From NCBI GenBank assembly GCA_037176725.1, contig JAZBRS010000029.1, forward strand, positions 43,968,001 through 44,032,000: a stretch of 64,000 nucleotides of DNA, read 5' to 3'. This DNA comes from Posidonia oceanica (Eukaryota; Streptophyta; Magnoliopsida; Alismatales; Posidoniaceae). Positions 42,038 through 53,500 of this stretch are shown here, in pieces. How positions within the stretch are numbered: position 1 is the first letter of the stretch; each line of letters opens with the position of its first letter. The notes under the pieces are model-generated. The model was given only the letters and a program-made list of their open reading frames with translations, did not search any database and was not told the DNA's origin. The translations under genes and the position numbers were made by a program.

Positions 42038-43357
42038 CTTAAGAAGGTCAAAGCCGATATTTCCATTTGGGACCTAATCCACACCTCTGCTGAACACCGT
42101 GAGGCTTTTCTTCGTGTGTTCTAGGCTGCCCGTGTGTCCCAATCTATTGAGCCTTTAGCCTTGGAAAGCATGGTAGGGATGATTGCGGAGCCCCAAGTCA
42201 TCTCTTTTACAAGTGATGAGCTGCCTCCGGCAGGGATTAATCACAATCAACCCTTGTTCGTCACGGTTCAGTTCAAAAACTTTCGCATTCCCCTAACACT
42301 GGTTGATAACGTCAGGCCTTAACGTCTGCCCCTTGCATACTGCAACCAAGCTTGGATTCAATGCCGAGGACATCACGCCAGCTGTGAAGGGAATGACAGC
42401 TTTTGACAACACCCACCATGACGCTCTGGGAATCCTGATTATTCCTCTTGCTATTGGTCCGGTCGTTTTCGATGTAGAATTCTATGTCGTCGACTTGAAG
42501 CCGAATTTCAATCTCCTACTTGGGCGCCCTTGGCTCCACAAGCATCAGGTCCTTCCCTCGACCCTCCATCGGATGATAAAGTACCGTCGCGGCAATGATG
42601 TCATTGTCGTCATGGCGGAGAACTTTGAGAAGGAGCGGATCGAGGCAGTCTCCCCTGTCTCTTCACAAGCTATCCTGTTTGACCCTGAGACTCCCGAAGC
42701 TTTGTATCGCGTTAACTGGTGCGAGCCAGTTAACTTCATTCCTGATCTTGAACGTGCCAACTCCTTGGCCGTTCACAACAACCTCTTTCGAATGGTCGAG
42801 AATGTATGTCACTGGTGGGGTTACATAAAGGGTACACCGCTCGGGCGTCACGGCCAGGGGATCGTAGAGCTGATCGTAGCGGCGGAGCGGAGGAAATCTG
42901 AAGGCCTCGGTTATGTGCCCAAGCCCAGCGAAGATCACTACTTTCAAATGAAGGATCAGGAACCTGCCATCCCCAGAGACCTCACTAACTTCACCAGTGC
43001 AGGAGTTCTGGAATCAACTGATGATGAAGCCACGGTGCCAACAGAAGATTGGGTCTGCTTTGAGGACTACTACTCAGATGAGGAGCAGTCTGGCACAACA
43101 GAGGCAGTCCCAACTGACAGTAAGGCTCTGATCAACGCGGAAGCACCTAGGTCAGTTTGTTTGGCTCTTCCTTCAGCAGCAGACAAATCAGCAGACTCTG
43201 TGGCAGAACTGACAAGCTCTAACATTCCTACAGCCACATCCGCATTACAAGTACAAGCAGCAGCAGTAGCACAGAAGTCAGAGACACTCCTTCTGGCACA
43301 ATCAGGCAGGCTACCTACGGTCGCAGTCACATCAGTACCGCTGTCACCCTCTCTGGA
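42038..43357 (+). pseudogene. pro: Protease and G-patch of element 2, frameshifted
   Basis: The first part matches element 1 to the active-site Asp, with a stop at 42122 replacing Gln. Two bases are missing just after 42310, inside the codons of the catalytic DNGSG motif, so the enzyme is broken there. The rest reads open from 42303 through the G-patch (about 42800-42930) and on into the pol linker. The codon matching the element 1 TAG at 10291 is GAG here (43355-43357). Confidence 0.85.
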
Positions 43358-44408
43358 GGGACAGTCAGACGATTCAGTCAGTAGAGCGACTCGGCCCGCT
43401 TCTGCAGCCGCGTCACCGAGAATGCAGCCGGCGCAGTCAGCTTCACATCCTCCTGCCGCAGAACAGCAACTCTCATCGCAGGACCCCGTGGCGTTAGAGG
43501 CCGCACTCTCACCGTCACAACCAGATACAGAGGGCCGATTGAGCATCATAGCCTCCCGGCCTTTGAGCCCTCAGAAGAGCACCTCTGCTTGCCCTCTAAC
43601 TGCAACAGTGACCCTGGCAACATACCCATCTGTAGCCCCGCTGACCAGTCTGTTTGGATCTCCCATGCCGAAGCTACCGCTATCAGGCACACCTGTGAAC
43701 CAAACCATGCAAATACCAAGGGCAGCGATCCATCTTGCAGTCGGGCCAGTGCCGCAGGCCCCCAGCGCCTACTACGTCGACTCACCCTCGGATGAGGAGG
43801 AAGGAGTGGCGATAGAAGCCCAGGTCGATTCATGGATGTCCGACTTAGAGCTACTTTATCAAGAACAGCTCAAGTCGATAGTAGATGATCTGGCAGAGCA
43901 CCAAGCCGCAGAAAGGAAAGGGAAAGCCGTGGTTACGGACCGTCCTCTGCGAGTAGACCATGCCTCTATCATGGTCCTAGAAGAAGATTCGGCAATACCG
44001 GACTCCCCTAGACCAGATGAGCTCATTACCCTCCAACCAGAAGGCGGGTCTAGGTGGTTTGTGCAGCACATGCCTCACTTGGGCAGTGTAGCAAGCGGTA
44101 GTACCCAGATCAGCCGCCAGTCCGGCATATCCTCCACAAGCACACTAGAAGACTCAGAGGAGGGAGCACTAGCAGTCCAAACAGCAGCAGTAACAGAGCA
44201 GAAAGCAGAATCAGTAACAGAATTGTCAGCAGCTTCAGTAGCAGGGCCATCAGCAGTATCAGTGGCAGAATCAGCAAGGCCCTCAGCAGTATTAGCAGAG
44301 CACTCAGCAAAATTAGTCAGCCAGAGTAGATAGAAGGAGTTGTCGGGACGGAGGTCACGCACCGAGGCTACAAGAATACTCGAGTAAGCGTGACCATCCT
44401 GAAGCGTC
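43358..44408 (+). pseudogene. Pol linker of element 2 up to the RT deletion
   Basis: Collinear with 10294-11332 of element 1: acidic, Ser/Ala/Glu/Gln-rich, including SPSDEEEGVAIEAQVDSW. A stop lies near 44331. After cctgaagcgtc the sequence jumps to the integrase core, so RT, RNase H, second RNase H and the integrase zinc finger (about 2.6 kb in element 1, 11333-13947) are absent. Confidence 0.85.
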
Positions 44409-45273
44409 GCCATGGCCCTTCTCCACCTGGGGGATTGATGTCATTGGCGCCATCCACCCTCCAGCTTCTAATGGTCATCGTTACATTCTGGTAGCGATTG
44501 ATTACTTCACTAAATGGGTGGAAGCAACCTCCTACAAGACGGTGGCTACCGTGGCTACAGAAAAGTTTATCAGAAACAATATCATAGCCCGGTACGGGGT
44601 CTCGCATGCAATCATATTTGACAATGGCACAAATTTCATTGCTAAGAGGATTGAAGACTATCTGTAGAGCTTCAATATCAAACATCACAGATCCTCGCCT
44701 TACCGGCCACAGATGAACGGTGCAGTGGAGTCCGCCAACAAAAATCTGGTCAAAATCTTGAAGAAAATGGCGGAAACTCATAAGGACTGGCACGACAAGC
44801 TTCCTTACGCACTCTGGGCGTATAGGACATCTGTCCGCACTTCAACAGGCGCCACCCCGTACTCTCTGGTGTATGGCATGGAGGCAGTGCTGCCCGTCGA
44901 GGTAGAGATCACCTCACTGCAGATCCTACGCGAAGCTGAGTTGGATGAAGCAGAATGGGTCGAAGACCAATGCGTCCAACTGAACCTGGTTGATGAGCAC
45001 AAGCTGCAAGCTATGCATAATGCTCACTGCTATCAAAAGAGAATGGCTAGCTCTTACTTGAAGAAAGTTCAGCCAAGAGGCTTCCAGACAGGGGACCTTG
45101 TTCTGCGCGCCATTCACTTGCCTGATGGTCGAGGGAAATTCCGACCTAACTGGCATAGCCCCTTTGTGGTGAAGCAAGTCTTTCCGGGCGGCGGCGTAAC
45201 TCTTGAGGATATGGATTAGGTCGAGCAGTCTGAGCCCGTCAACCTCTGCTACCTCAAGAAGTACTATCAGTAG
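44409..45273 (+). pseudogene. int: Integrase core and C-terminus of element 2
   Basis: It begins at SPWPFSTWGIDVIG of the integrase core and keeps the catalytic Glu region GAVESANKN (about 44718) and a NWHSPF in place of RGPF. Stops at about 44665 and 45217 replace Gln. The zinc finger is deleted. The longest open part is 44713-45219. Confidence 0.85.
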
Positions 45274-46790
45274 CCGAAGGCGGCCCCATTGCAGATATCC
45301 TTCTCCCACCTACACACTTACATTCTCACTTCTTGCATTCCCATCCTACCTGCATCTTCTATCTTGTCGCTTAGTTTTGTTCTTGAACATCCACTCATGC
45401 TTCTTCTATCCTACACATGCATCCTTTTTCAAATCATCATCATCACCCTCTCAAAACATGCATCTTTTTTCAAATCATCATCGTCATCCTCTCAAAACAT
45501 GCAACAATCCTTTTCAAATCATCATCGTCATCCTCTCAAATCGCATATTGCATCTTTTGCCTGGTGATGAAAATCGGAAGTGCTTGCCTACTCTGGAAAG
45601 AGTCCACCCTGCCTCACCCGGCACTACTTAGATGCCTTAGCAAGTGAGGGAGCCACCACCAAACAGGACAGGTGAACTGCCTAAACTCGTAAGGACATAC
45701 ACCTCTGAGTTGAAAAAAAAAGTGAGAATAGACATCTAGGCTTGGGCACATCCAAGGAATAGAAGACGAAGACAGAAGCCGGCCCTAGAGATAGGGGTGT
45801 GCAGTCTAACTTTGCTCCTTCTACCCATCACATAGCAGACCCAAAGCCTACATCCATTCCAACCCAAACACCCTTCCTTTTACCTCCAAAATGGGGATAG
45901 CAAAAGCCTGTGAAAAAAAGAGAGAAAAAGAAAACAAACAAACAAACAAGCAAACAAAAAAAAACAAGACAAAAAAAAGGGGGAAAAGCAAGCAAAAAAG
46001 GAAAAAAAAAAGGATGAAAAGAAAAGGGCAAGATTCAGCCCGAAAATACAGGCGACATCATCCCCCCGTACCTTACAAGAAACCTAAGGGTGTAAGCCTA
46101 AAAGGGTCTACCACTTCCCTCCAAAAACGAACACTTACCATCTCCTGGCTAGGGGCAGAGAAAGACTGCATACCCATGAGGAAGAAATAAAAAAAAGAGA
46201 GAATAGAAAAAGTAGGTGTAGGTCCTGAGAGCTCGGCAGGTAACCTGTCCTCACCACACCACCACTTGTATACTGCCAACACCCATTCCCCACTAGCAAG
46301 CTAAGAGTCCGAGTAGGGCCCAGTGAGTTAGGGATCACTCCCTTCCTCTGCAGCAGGCACCAAAGCACTCCGTATGCTAAGGGCCCAAAAGCATACTAAT
46401 CATCTCTTAAGCACACCAACCTGCATCATGCATACATGCATCTTCAATCATCCTTCCTTCCTGTCAATCATCTCGCTCTGCAACTCACTTCGACTCTGAG
46501 ATAGTACTCCTTGCCAAGCACGCGTTGACGTCGCTCGAGCTGCACTGGTCCGAATCTCCTGCCAGTCCTCGCCCCCGTGTCAACAAGACTGCTACAGATC
46601 TTTCCTGCTTATGATTGCTTAGCTATTTTGCTCTGATATTAACTGCTAAATACATGTTGAACTGCTTTATCAGTCTCAGATTCTGCTTTTTGCTAAAGAT
46701 TATATGCCTGTGTGATCTGACTATCTGCAGTATTGATAACAGGTACCTTTAAGCTCTACAGCATCTGCCTGTACCCCTACGGCCTGCGTC
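45274..46790 (+). other. Spacer between integrase and the extra ORF, element 2
   Basis: Matches 14813-16353 of element 1: caaatcatcatcgtcat repeats (45430-45545), gataggggtgtgcagtctaa, a purine-rich run (45886-46035) and the acceptor-like gataacag before the ORF. No gene. Confidence 0.6.
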
Positions 46791-47990
46791 ATGGGATATC
46801 CAACCCTTGAAACCCTAGTGCACTGTTTTGACGCCCTGCAGGGCTGGATTGGCAAGCTTACTCAGGAAGACTGCGAGAAGCTACGCCTCTAGGGCATACC
46901 CACGAAACTACTGAAAGCGGCTAATGTCGAAGTGAGCCGTCATCTTCTGTACGCTGCCGCAAGATTCTGGAAGCCGGCGCACCATGTCTTTCGCTTCGGA
47001 AGGACCGAGCTGACACCTACTCTGGAAGAGGTGCGCTGCATCTGTGGCTTCTCCCGGCTGATGGGACCGCCCATTTTCATGAGGCGTGACAAATACATAG
47101 CAGTCCTCTGCAAGCTATCTGGGCTATCTACTGACAGATGCTAGCAAAGACTGATCTGCACCAACGGCCCCGTGCCCATGCTGCGCTTGCACTACTTTGA
47201 TGAAATCATAGACAAGCGTACTGAACTCGGAGATGCTTTGTGGCTTCGGGGATTTGTCACCCAATTTCTTGGAGAGCTGATCTTCACTCATGGCCGGATG
47301 ACACTCGCGATAGAAATTGCTGAAATTGCATTAGCTGAAACTAGGTAGATCGACCAGGCACCAGTTGTCTTGGCTGAAACTTACTGCGGACTGGATCGCA
47401 TCTCCCACCGCTGCCGCCACGTCCACGGCTGCGGAATGCTAGTACAGATCTGGTTGGCTACACACCTTGAACTAGACTTGCTACGCCCCCGGGGCCATGT
47501 CATTGAGACATACTGCAATAGCGGCCATGCCAAGACAATCAAGAAGGTCCCCGAAGAATACAAGAAGTTATCAGAGCTGACGAACGACACCATCACCTGG
47601 TGCATCATCCCGTCTGTGGCCGAACCCTTTATTATCTTCTTCAATACCCACGACGCGCGACTCGTGGTGCTGCCTGGATTCACTGGAGGCATGGAGTATC
47701 ACCCCATCCGGGTCATGCGGCAGTTCGACCTCCAATAAGGCGCCTTCATAGACAGCACAGCCCCAAAACTACTTCAAGCATATCCTTACGGGACAGCATC
47801 TGCTACAGCAAAACTGGCTGATCTCATGTAGCATGGAGTGCGGTCTACTGACCTGGCATCTACACAAGGCTCGGGGTGCACTCCCGAATATCTGACGGAG
47901 GTACAAGCTTTCTGGCCTATCAATGAGATACCTCCTAGCGCTCCTCAATTTCCTGACTCCAGAAAGGCGAAGAAAGCCAGGACCGACTAG
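46791..47990 (+). pseudogene. DUF7745-like extra ORF of element 2
   Basis: From ATG to TAG it is 1200 bases, one codon shorter than in element 1, with no net frameshift. Five nonsense changes break it, near 46890 (Trp), 47144 (Gln), 47347 (Gln), 47737 (Gln) and 47829 (Gln). The open piece 46932-47144 carries RFWKPAHHVFRFG and ELTPTLEEVRCICGF; 47370-47738 carries ETYCGLDRISHRCRH and HGCGMLVQIWLATHL. The C-terminal basic KKARTD is intact. Identity to the element 1 protein is high by eye over the central 200 residues. Loss by point stops only implies the reading frame was kept until recently. Confidence 0.85.
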
Positions 47991-48525
47991 AGCGTCCACG
48001 TAACTGTCTGCCTATTTTCTGCTGTAAACTTCTGGCCTGTCACAGGCATATAATCAAGTTAAATCAATACAAAGGCATTCTGAGCCACCTGTTCGCATTT
48101 CAAATCTGCTTCAAGTGCATACATCAACATATCAATCATATCTGCAGGGCCCCTGGCCAGATTTGCTGCCAAACATCACAGGAAAAGTCCTCATCAGTCA
48201 ACCCAACCGCTGACCCATGACATCTGAGCAAATAAGCTACCGGGCAACGTCATCTGGATCTTCATCAGCAGGCTGGCACCCCCAACTGCTCGGCGATGGG
48301 TCCGTCAACCTGTCATCATCATTGGGCTGGTACCTCAAACTACTCGTCTGACAAACACGACAGTTTTGTCTTCATCTTCTGCTTTCGATGCCAAGGACGC
48401 GTTGGCCAACCCTGGTATCATCCTGATACCAGGGGCATCTTTTGATCGCCCCTTGGTATCATTCTCCCTCTCTTTCCCTCGTGGTATTCCTGGTATCATG
48501 AGATGATTCGCTCTCGCGAAACCCA
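47991..48525 (+). other. 3' UTR start of element 2
   Basis: Non-coding. It holds one unit of the ggctggcacccccaactgct repeat (about 48268-48312), the gatgccaaggac landmark and one ctggtatcatcctgatacca inverted repeat (48413-48432), all shared with element 1. Confidence 0.6.
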
Positions 48526-49705
48526 TTCTCTTTGCCGGCCGATAAGTCCGATATCTTATTATCTCTTTCCCTTTGCCGGCCGATAAGTTTGATATCTTAT
48601 CATTCCTCTATCTCCTCTTTGCCGGTTGATAAGTCCGATATCTTATCATTCTATTCTTTTATTCATTTGCCGACCGATAAGTCTGATATCTTATCATCAC
48701 TTTCCCTTTGCCGGCCGATAAGTCCGATATCTTATCATCCCTTTCCCTTTGCCGGCCGATAAGTCCGATATCTTATCATTCTATTCCTTTATTCATTTGC
48801 CGGCCGATAAGTCCAATATCTTATCATCTCTTTCTCTATGCTGGTCGATAAGTCCGATATCTTATCATCTCTTTCCCTTTGCTGGCCGATAAGTCCGATA
48901 TCTTATCATTCCTTTATCCCCTCTTTGTCGGCCGATAAGTTCGATATCTTATCATTCTATTCTTTTATTCATTTGCCGGCCGATAAGTCCGATATCTTAT
49001 CATCTCTTTCCCTTTGCCGGCCGATAAGTCCGATATCTTATCACTCCCTTATCCCCTCTTTGCCGGCCGATAAGTCCGATATCTTATCATCTCTTTTCCT
49101 TTGCCGGCTGATAAGTCCGATATCTTATCATCTCTTTCCCTTTACTGGCCGATAAGTCCGATATCTTATCGCTCCCTTATCCCCTCTTTGCCGGCCGATA
49201 AGTCCGATATCTTATCATCTCTTTCCCTTTGTTAGTCGATAAGTCTGATATCTTATCACTCCCTTATCCCCTCTTTGCTGGCCGATAAGTCCGATATCTT
49301 ATCATCTCTTTCCCTTTGCCGGTCGATAAGTCAGATATCTTATCATTCCTCCTTCCCCTCTTTGCCAGCCGATAAGTCCGATATCTTATCATTCTATTCT
49401 TTTATTCATTTGCCGGCCGATAAGTCTGATATCTTATCATCTCTTTCCCTTTGCCGGTCGATAATTCCGATATCTTATCATTCTTTTATCCCTTCTTTGC
49501 CGGCCGATAAGTCCGATATCTTATCATCTCTTTCCCTTTGCCGGCCGATAAGTCCGATATCTTATCATTCCTCCTTCCCCTCTTTGCCGGTCGATAAGTT
49601 CGATATCTTATCATTCTATTCTTTTATTCATTTGCCGGCCGATAAGTCTGATATCTTATCACCCCTTTCCTTTTGCCGGCCGATAAGTCCGATATCTTAT
49701 CAATC
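48526..49705 (+). repeat. Array of ~27 inverted GATAAG/CTTATC units
   Basis: The core gataagtccgatatcttatc is a dyad of GATAAG and CTTATC around eight bases, preceded by tttgccggcc and separated by C/T-rich linkers such as atctctttccc or attctattcttttattcat. Unit length is about 37-50 bp because linkers vary. The dyad is kept much better than the linkers. It opens in one frame by chance and encodes nothing believable. Confidence 0.9.
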
Positions 49706-49829
49706 TTTTTCTTATCAATCAATGACTCCTTTCTCTAATCAATATCAATCAATCACTCCTTTTTCTTATCAGTATCAATCAATCACTCCTTTTTCTTATC
49801 AATATCAATCAATCACTGCTCTTTCCGGT

Positions 49830-50559
49830 TGATAGGACCGTAAACTATCATCTTGGGCTGGTGTCTTATCTAGCCCGCAGTTGTGTTTTACGGCTGACAT
49901 CTAGTAACTGTCCCTCGTAATTGCACCTTCTGGTTGATAGGGCCGTAAACTATCATTCTCTGGCTGATGATCCAAAACTCATCCTTGGCTGATATCCGAA
50001 ACTATCACTTGCAATTACGTTATACGGCTGACATCCAGTAATTGTCTCTTGCAATTGCACTTTTCGGTTGATAGGACCGTAAACTATCGCTCCCGGTTGA
50101 TAGGCCCGTAAACTATCGCTTCCAGTTGATAGGACCGTAAACTATCACTTGCAATTGCATTATACGGCTGATATCCAGTAACTATCCCTCATGATTGCGC
50201 TTTCCGATTGATAGGTCTGTAAACTATCGCTCCCGGTTGATAGGTCCGTAAACTATCGCTCCCGGTTGATAGGTCCGTAAACTATCGCTCTCGGTTGATA
50301 GGTCCGTAAACTATTGCTTCCGGTTGATAGGACCGTAAACTATCGCTGCGCCAATCATGTTATACGGTTGATATCCAGTAACCATCACTCGCAAATGCCC
50401 TTTCCGGTTGATAGGCCCGTAAACTATCGCTCCTGGTTGATAGGCCCGTAAACTATCGCTCCCGGTTGATAGGCCCGTAAACTATCGCTTCCGGTTGATA
50501 GGACCGTAAACTATCACTCTCTGGCATTTGCGTTATACGGCTGATATCCAGTAACTATC
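49830..50559 (+). repeat. Array of GATAG...CTATC units (ccggttgataggtccgtaaactatcgct)
   Basis: About 14 copies, 29 bp apart where consecutive, of ggttgataggtccgtaaac plus tatcgct; GATAG and CTATC form the inverted pair. They are mixed with acggctgatatccagtaact units. The array is interrupted at 50560 by a solo LTR and continues with six more copies at 56578-56770. Confidence 0.88.
50555..50559 (+). other. Target-site duplication, left (ctatc)
   Basis: ctatc here and at 56578-56582 flank the 50560-56577 LTR. Five bases is the usual Ty3/gypsy duplication. Because ctatc is frequent in this array, the stronger proof is that the array reads on across the LTR. Confidence 0.75.
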
Positions 50560-53500
50560 TGTTGACACCCCATCTTGGCAGGCCTGGACCCTTGGAGCCC
50601 TCTAGTTGATTGCTGGATCAAACCCCAACCAAACCCTAACCCTAACCCTCCTCTCAACCCTTCAAAATCAGCCCGTTTTGGCCTAAACCTTTACCCCCCT
50701 TCCAGACCTCTAAACCTAACCAAAATTCATAGGAAAACCCACCACTATCCGCCCAACAAACCTACCCAAAAACCTAGGATTTTCCAAGCCTGACCCATTC
50801 CCAAAAACCCTAGAAAACTTAGGTGAAACTACCCTTTTTCTATGCCTTGAAACCCCTCCAAAACCTCCTTAGAATCAAACCAAAATTTCAGACCCAAGAC
50901 TTCAAACCCCAGCCTACCCACCCACCAATTTTCACCCCATTCCAAGACTTTTAAGACCTCCATTCACCCAAATTATCCTTTTCTCTCTCCGGGATTATCA
51001 TTTTCTCTCTCCTCTCTCTCTCCTGATTATCATCCCCCTTTTCATCCCTTTCTTATCCTTTTCTGGTCTGGCTGTGGGCCCCCTCTGTGCTTCTAACCTT
51101 CCTCTATCTTATCCTTATTTTTACTTTATTTTTAACACTTTCTCTGAATTTTTAAAAATCGTTTTCCTCCAATTTATCCTTTTTCCTTTTGTCTCCCTCT
51201 TTTTCTATTTCTTTCCTCCTTCTCTTCTCCTTTTCTCCCTTCTGCAAAAATCTACAAAAACCCATAAAAATCTGCAAAACCTCAAAACATAAAACAACAA
51301 ATCAGAATTTTAAGAAAAACAATTAAAAAAAAAAATGTTAAACAAGCAATTAACAACTTAAACTTAACTTAAGCAAGCTAAAAAGAAAACCAAACATACA
51401 AACTAAAAAATACAAAACAAATCAAAAGAAAACACTGAAAAATCAAGGAAAAAGCTAAAATAAAATCAAGACCCACCAAAGGTAAAAAACCATCAGGAGA
51501 ATTAAAAACAAACCCAAAAAGAAGAATTAAAAAATCAAATACTAGAACAAGTAATTAAGGAAGGCAAAAAAACCTAACCTAGTAAACATAAGAAAAACAA
51601 GTTAAAAACTTAATTTAAAAAGAAAAGGAAAACACATCTGAAAAGCCTAAAAGACACTCTATTAAACCAGAAAAATCCAACTAAAAACTTTAAGGAAAAA
51701 CCAATAAATAAAAATCAAAACATAACTTAAAAGACTTAAGAAAGAAAAACCCTAAGAAGACTACAACTTTAAAATCTAAAAACAACCCTGGTTAATACGA
51801 AAATAAATCCTAAAAAATCCTAATCAATGTCCTAAGTGTCCAACAAGGGAAGTAAAATTTTTAAAACAATTTAAAACAGGATTTAACAAACATTTAATCA
51901 AGTGAAAATCAATTAAAAACAAAACCAAAGCCCTAAAACCCTAATCAAACCCAAAACACATTAAATCAACTCAAAATAACCACTAAAAATCTTAATTAAA
52001 GTCCTAACCCACAGCACAATCCTCCTGGCATTTTTACTTATTTTTAATTTATTTTTACCTATTTTATTTCCCCATTCTACCCTCTCTTTCTTTCCTCCTT
52101 TTTCTTTCTTTCTTTCTTTCTTTCTTTCCATACTGGGCTCAATCTGGCCCGTTTCTTTTTTCTTTTTTTCTTTCTTTTTCTTTCTTTCTTTTCCCTCGGC
52201 CCACAGCCCGACCCGCTCCTTCCTTCTTCTTCCTTCTTCTTCTTCTGCATTTCCACCATTCTTTCTCTCCCGCGAGCAGCTGCTACAGCCCTCCCTCCAT
52301 CGTTTGAAATTCAAGCTTCAATCCAATCGTCTACAGCAGCTCGCCGCCTCTCTTCTATCTCAGCTTCTTTTCCGGAGGCATTGAATGCCGGTCGCCTCGC
52401 CGACGCCCGTCGCTTCTGCTGCAGTGCCGCCGGTAGATTTCAAAAGTTTCCAGCGTGCCAGCAGCCAGCCTCCTCCGGATAAAAAGCCTCCCGTCCATTC
52501 CTTCAACTCGGTTGGTAACCATCAGTGAGCAAGCAAGCAACGAGAGACCACCAGCAAACCAGAGAGTAGAGGGCAAACCAGAGAGTAATTCCACCTTCTT
52601 CCCACCTGTGCGACCCGTTCTCCCTTCTTCCTCTTCATCCTTCCAGCCCAGGAGAAAGGAGAAGAGGGTTCGAGAGTCCAGTGCATCCCGGAGAGGCCAC
52701 CTAATCCCAGAGCAGCCCCCTCCTGAAACCTCTCCCTTTCCTTCCTGAAAATTCAGCAAACATCCTTCTTTCCTTCCCCATCCCCCAGCACCACTTCAGA
52801 CCCCCATCTCTCTCCCAATTACTCCCCCAACCTCACCCAGTACACAGCCAATTCCCTTCACCATCTCCCGGCCATTCTACCCACTGAAACCACCTCTGAT
52901 CACCCCACATTCCCGCAGCAACCCAACACCAGCTCACTTCACAATTCCCTTCACTCCAGCCCGCAACTTCCTTCCAAACTTCATCCAGATAATCACCAGA
53001 CCCCCACCTTCCTAAAACACCTAACTTCCGGCCCGGCCATCCCCCACAGACTGCAAACTCCATTACAAACACCTGACCCAACTTCTGTCCAAAAATCGAA
53101 CCAACCTTCAATCCCTCTCCACAGCCTCCAGAACAGCAATCCAATCACCCAGAATCACCCACCGCACCTCCAGCAATCTTCCAGAACACTCCACCCGGCC
53201 TGAGGAGCAGCAAACACCCTCCCCGACCTCCGGCAGCATTCTGGGAACCCAAAAGTGCCGAACCCTCACCCGAGCTGTAGAGCTTCCGGCTGATCATCTG
53301 GGAAGCACCGGAGGGACGTTCAGAAGTCGCTCCAACCCTCGCGTGCGACGGACGACGCCCGCTGCGACCGGACGATCTCCGCCGACCGGCCCTAGAACCA
53401 CTGACGTCGGGGGAACGACTCAGACGCGGACTCAGGTACATTTTGCTTCCCTTAGCTTCCTCTTCCTTCCCTCTTGCTTCTCCAGCCTTTAGATTAGGAT

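Noticed and set aside
48526..49705. CRISPR-like look: regular repeats with variable spacers
   Set aside because: Plant nuclear DNA, repeats are inverted dyads, spacers are low-complexity and reused, no cas genes.
50633..50660. Telomere-like ccctaaccctaaccct
   Set aside because: Only two to three hexamers inside a CCCTA-rich LTR start; far too short for a telomere relic.
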